A stretch of 8,551 nucleotides of DNA from Gemmatimonadota bacterium (lineage in GTDB: Bacteria; Gemmatimonadota; Gemmatimonadetes; Gemmatimonadales; GWC2-71-9). The stretch is taken from the NCBI GenBank assembly GCA_003220975.1, contig QHTX01000141.1, positions 18,322 to 26,872 on the forward strand, in the 5' to 3' direction. A model generated the notes under the pieces. That model was not told where the DNA came from and did no database searches. It worked only from the letters and a program-made list of their open reading frames with translations. The position numbers and the translations under genes are program-made. The first letter of the stretch is position 1; each line of letters starts with the position of its first letter. This document shows positions 6,790 through 8,551 of this stretch, one piece after another.

Positions 6790-7545
6790 CTACTGCAGTA
6801 GCAGTAGCGACAAGTCGTACAGCGCGTGCGTCCACGCCGTGATCCCGAACCCGCGCACCAGGTAGAGCGCCGAGAAGAACACGCCCGCGATCATCCGGAA
6901 CAGGAACGAGTAGAGCTGCAGCCGGTCGCCGTACGGGCCGATATAATGGAAGGCGGAGAAGATCGCCGCGCCGCCGAGCGTGGCGGCCACGCCGGCCGTG
7001 ACGGGGCGCCAAGCGAACAGCGCGCGGCAGGCAGTCGCGAGCGCGCCGACCAGGACCACCCGGAACAAGAGCTCCTCGTAGATCCCCGCGCCCAGCGACA
7101 CCATGAGCCGCGTCCACCAGTCGAGATCCCGCGTCGGCGGCAGGGCCAGCGTCTGCAGCAAGCCCAGGACGCCCGACGTGACGCTCCCCACCGCGAGGCC
7201 GAACAGCGACGCCAGCAGCACCGACTCGCCCAGCATCGCGGCGAACACGCGGCCGCGCAGCCGCGAGCCGTGGGCGCGCATGTCCCGCGTCACGAGCCAC
7301 AGCCCGCCGCCGATCAGGCAGAGCATGAAGAGCAACGGCCCCCAGTTGCCCGCGAGCGCGACGAACAGGCTCTGCAGGATCACGTCCGCGCCGTTCCGCA
7401 CCGAGCGCGCGCCGTGCGACAGCAAGACCGCCAGCGTCTGATAGAACAGCAGCAACGGCAGCGCGAACAACAGACTGTAGCGCGGCGCGCGGCTCGCCTG
7501 CCAGTAGGAGCTGGGGGTGGTGAACGACGAGAGGCCGGCGGTCAT
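6790..7545 (-). CDS. CPBP family intramembrane metalloprotease (CAAX/Abi-type)
   Basis: The 251-residue product is a polytopic membrane protein with several hydrophobic segments (about 23-43, 70-86, 106-135, 184-200 and 211-230). The three family motifs are all present: EELLFR with E157, E158 and R162; FSAFH with F196 and H200; and HALYD with H240 and D244. These form the metal site of the CAAX prenyl protease 2/Rce1-related (Abi, PF02517) fold, so it should be catalytically intact. Bacterial members are implicated in peptide or bacteriocin processing, self-immunity and signalling, but the substrate is usually unknown. The start at 7545 is preceded at 9 nt by TAGATT and has no clear Shine-Dalgarno. 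The stop codon lies in a 12-bp perfect palindrome (CTACTGCAGTAG, 6790-6801). It is convergent with the ligase and divergent from the P1 peptidase; neither neighbour suggests its substrate. Confidence 0.88.
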   Translation of the reverse strand: MTAGLSSFTTPSSYWQASRAPRYSLLFALPLLLFYQTLAVLLSHGARSVRNGADVILQSLFVALAGNWGPLLFMLCLIGGGLWLVTRDMRAHGSRLRGRVFAAMLGESVLLASLFGLAVGSVTSGVLGLLQTLALPPTRDLDWWTRLMVSLGAGIYEELLFRVVLVGALATACRALFAWRPVTAGVAATLGGAAIFSAFHYIGPYGDRLQLYSFLFRMIAGVFFSALYLVRGFGITAWTHALYDLSLLLLQ

Positions 7546-7554
7546 AAGTCCAAG

Positions 7555-7560
7555 AATCTA
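7555..7560 (-). promoter_or_regulatory. -10-like box TAGATT just upstream of the CPBP protease start
   Basis: On the minus strand TAGATT ends exactly 9 nt before the ATG at 7545, the same distance as in the divergent P1 peptidase gene, which suggests a near-leaderless transcript. No convincing -35 hexamer is visible; that position falls in the first hairpin (7573-7591). Confidence 0.4.
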
Positions 7561-7572
7561 TCGCGAGTTGGT

Positions 7573-7591
7573 CCCGGGCTGAGAGCCCGGG
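7573..7591. repeat. Hairpin 1 of intergenic cluster (CCCGGGCT-GAG-AGCCCGGG)
   Basis: An 8-bp perfect inverted repeat surrounds a 3-nt loop (GAG). It lies upstream of both divergent genes and is not followed by a T-tract, so it does not look like a terminator. Confidence 0.75.
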
Positions 7592-7602
7592 CTCGGCGGT
7601 GG

Positions 7603-7620
7603 TGCGTCCTTAAGGACGCA
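7603..7620. repeat. Hairpin 2 of intergenic cluster: 18-bp perfect palindrome TGCGTCCTTAAGGACGCA
   Basis: TGCGTCCTT and AAGGACGCA are exact reverse complements with no spacer. The palindrome is itself flanked by GCTCGGC (7591-7597) and its complement GCCGAGC (7627-7633), so a longer stem could enclose it. It could be an operator for a dimeric protein or part of a repeated hairpin element. Confidence 0.75.
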
Positions 7621-7632
7621 TCCGGGGCCGAG

Positions 7633-7651
7633 CGCGCCCTCTCAGGGCGCG
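7633..7651. repeat. Hairpin 3 of intergenic cluster (CGCGCCCT-CTC-AGGGCGCG)
   Basis: An 8-bp perfect inverted repeat around a CTC loop. It repeats the architecture of hairpin 1 (8-bp stem, 3-nt loop), and its CTC loop is the complement of the GAG loop there, while the stem sequence is different. It is followed by ACCACTACGACGACGG and has no T-tract. Confidence 0.75.
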
Positions 7652-7691
7652 ACCACTACGACGACGGTTCAGGATCTTGTGTTTCGCGCGC

Positions 7692-7720
7692 TTGCCACCC
7701 CTCTCGCCGCCCGGTATCCT
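7692..7720 (+). promoter_or_regulatory. Sigma-70-type promoter TTGCCA-N17-TATCCT for the P1 peptidase gene
   Basis: TTGCCA (7692-7697) and TATCCT (7715-7720) have the ideal 17-nt spacing. TATCCT ends 9 nt before the ATG at 7730, so the start site would fall within a few bases of the start codon and the mRNA would be leaderless or nearly so. There is no Shine-Dalgarno in ACCCGCCTC, which supports this reading. Confidence 0.6.
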
Positions 7721-7729
7721 ACCCGCCTC

Positions 7730-8551
7730 ATGAAGCTCACGGCCCTCGTTCTCGCGCTCACCGTGGCCGGGGCGTCGACCGCCCCCGCGCAACGTCGCGA
7801 GCGCGCCCGCGACGTCGGCATCCCGCTCGAAGGCACCCCCGGCCCCCTCGACGCCATCACCGACGTCGCCGGCGTCGAGGTCGGGCATCGCACGCTGATG
7901 TCGGGCAGCGGCAGGCTCGTGGTGGGGAAGGGGCCCGTCCGCACGGGCGTCACCGCGATCTTCCCCCGCGGCAGGGACTCGGCCGACCCCGTGTTCGCCG
8001 CGTGGTTCACGATGAACGGCAACGGGGAGATGACGGGGACGACCTGGGTCGAGGAGTCGGGGTTTCTGTGGGGCCCGGTGGCGATCACCAATACGCACTC
8101 GGTAGGCGTGGTGCGCGACGCGGTGATCGAGTGGTACGTGCGCAAGGACCGCCTGCGCCATGACGAGTGGTCGCTGCCCGTCGTCGCCGAGACGTGGGAC
8201 GGCGGCCTCAACGACATCAACGGCTTCCATGTCACGAAACAGGACGCGTGGGCCGCGCTCGACAGCGCGCGCGGCGGGCCGGTGGTCGAGGGGAACGTGG
8301 GCGGCGGCACGGGCATGGTGTGCAACCAGTTCAAGGGCGGGATCGGGACGGCGTCGCGGCGGCTCGAGACGCGCGACGGCGGATACACCGTGGGGGTGCT
8401 GGTGCAGTGCAACTACGGGCGGCGCCGGCCGCTGCGCATCGCTGGAGTGCCGGTGGGCCAGGAGATCACCGACCTGACGCCGTGCCGGGAGCCTTGCCGG
8501 GGGGGGGGCCCGCGCTCCGGGCTGCCCGTGGCGATCCCGCCGGATTTCGGC
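7730..8551 (+). CDS. P1 family peptidase (DmpA/L-aminopeptidase-D-esterase type), exported, 3' truncated by window
   Basis: From ATG 7730 an uninterrupted frame of 274 codons runs off the window end. A signal peptide (MKLTALVLALTVAGASTAPA, cut after A20) indicates export. Family S58 signatures follow: AITDVAGVEVGH (42-53); GVTAIFPRG; NGNGEMTG (96-103); ESGFLWGPVAITNTHSVG (109-126); ETWDGGLNDINGFHV (154-168); GGGTGMVCNQFKGGIGTAS (191-209); and YTVGVLVQCNYG (219-230). Family members are Ntn-type hydrolases made as one chain that cuts itself before a Ser or Thr nucleophile; known ones are aminopeptidases acting on L- or D-residue or beta-peptide substrates. The nucleophile is expected just beyond the window edge, so its presence cannot be checked here. 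A G10 run (8499-8508) lies in a low-complexity loop (CREPCRGGGPRSG) and is a possible site of sequencing error, but the frame stays open on both sides. Confidence 0.88.
   Translation, partial: MKLTALVLALTVAGASTAPAQRRERARDVGIPLEGTPGPLDAITDVAGVEVGHRTLMSGSGRLVVGKGPVRTGVTAIFPRGRDSADPVFAAWFTMNGNGEMTGTTWVEESGFLWGPVAITNTHSVGVVRDAVIEWYVRKDRLRHDEWSLPVVAETWDGGLNDINGFHVTKQDAWAALDSARGGPVVEGNVGGGTGMVCNQFKGGIGTASRRLETRDGGYTVGVLVQCNYGRRRPLRIAGVPVGQEITDLTPCREPCRGGGPRSGLPVAIPPDFG

Noticed and set aside
7573..7651. Intrinsic terminators
   Set aside because: None of the three hairpins is followed by a T-tract on either strand, and they lie upstream of both flanking genes.
7573..7651. CRISPR-like array
   Set aside because: The three units differ in sequence and spacers are only about 11-12 bp, so there is no direct repeat of constant sequence.
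6826..8163. Plus-strand open frame of 445 codons crossing the protease, the hairpins and the P1 peptidase
   Set aside because: It runs through two genes with intact family motifs and a hairpin cluster; its His/Arg/Gln-rich product is a codon-bias artefact.

Overview
The window is GC-rich (roughly 70% by eye) and almost fully coding, with six genes and a few short intergenic gaps. The protein families present suggest a soil or sediment bacterium, most plausibly Gemmatimonadota or a relative: an exported beta-propeller fused to a CehA/McbA-type metallohydrolase, a secreted TPR-like protein with a paired-Cys motif, and a P1 (DmpA-type) peptidase. Promoter-like boxes sit 8-9 nt before start codons, which would give leaderless transcripts. 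The lineage is an inference from gene content, not a proof.

Positions 1-3307 (+) look like one operon. It holds the last codons of what is probably a CoA-transferase alpha subunit, then the complete GctB/IpdB-like beta subunit, then (overlapping by ATGA) an 839-residue exported protein with a six-unit PD40 propeller, a small beta domain and a PHP/CehA-type metallohydrolase domain. This gene meets the next one head to head, and the two stop codons share one CTAG.

Positions 3304-5010 (-) encode an unrecognised exported protein of 568 residues. It is divergent from a benzoate-CoA-ligase-family enzyme (5093-6685, +) across an 82-bp promoter region. The 3' end and stop codon of the ligase lie inside a 121-bp imperfect palindrome (6649-6769). 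Beyond it comes, convergently, a CPBP (CAAX/Abi-type) membrane protease (6790-7545, -).

Positions 7546-7729 separate the protease from a divergent P1-family peptidase (7730 to the window edge, +) and carry three tightly spaced short hairpins plus start-proximal promoter boxes for both genes. The CoA-transferase and aryl-CoA ligase both fit acyl-CoA or aromatic-acid metabolism. Nothing else in the window completes such a pathway, so a joint role with the metallohydrolase is only a hypothesis. I see no tRNA, rRNA, CRISPR array, transposase or phage gene. The best candidates for something undescribed are the two non-coding palindromic elements and the start-proximal promoter arrangement.
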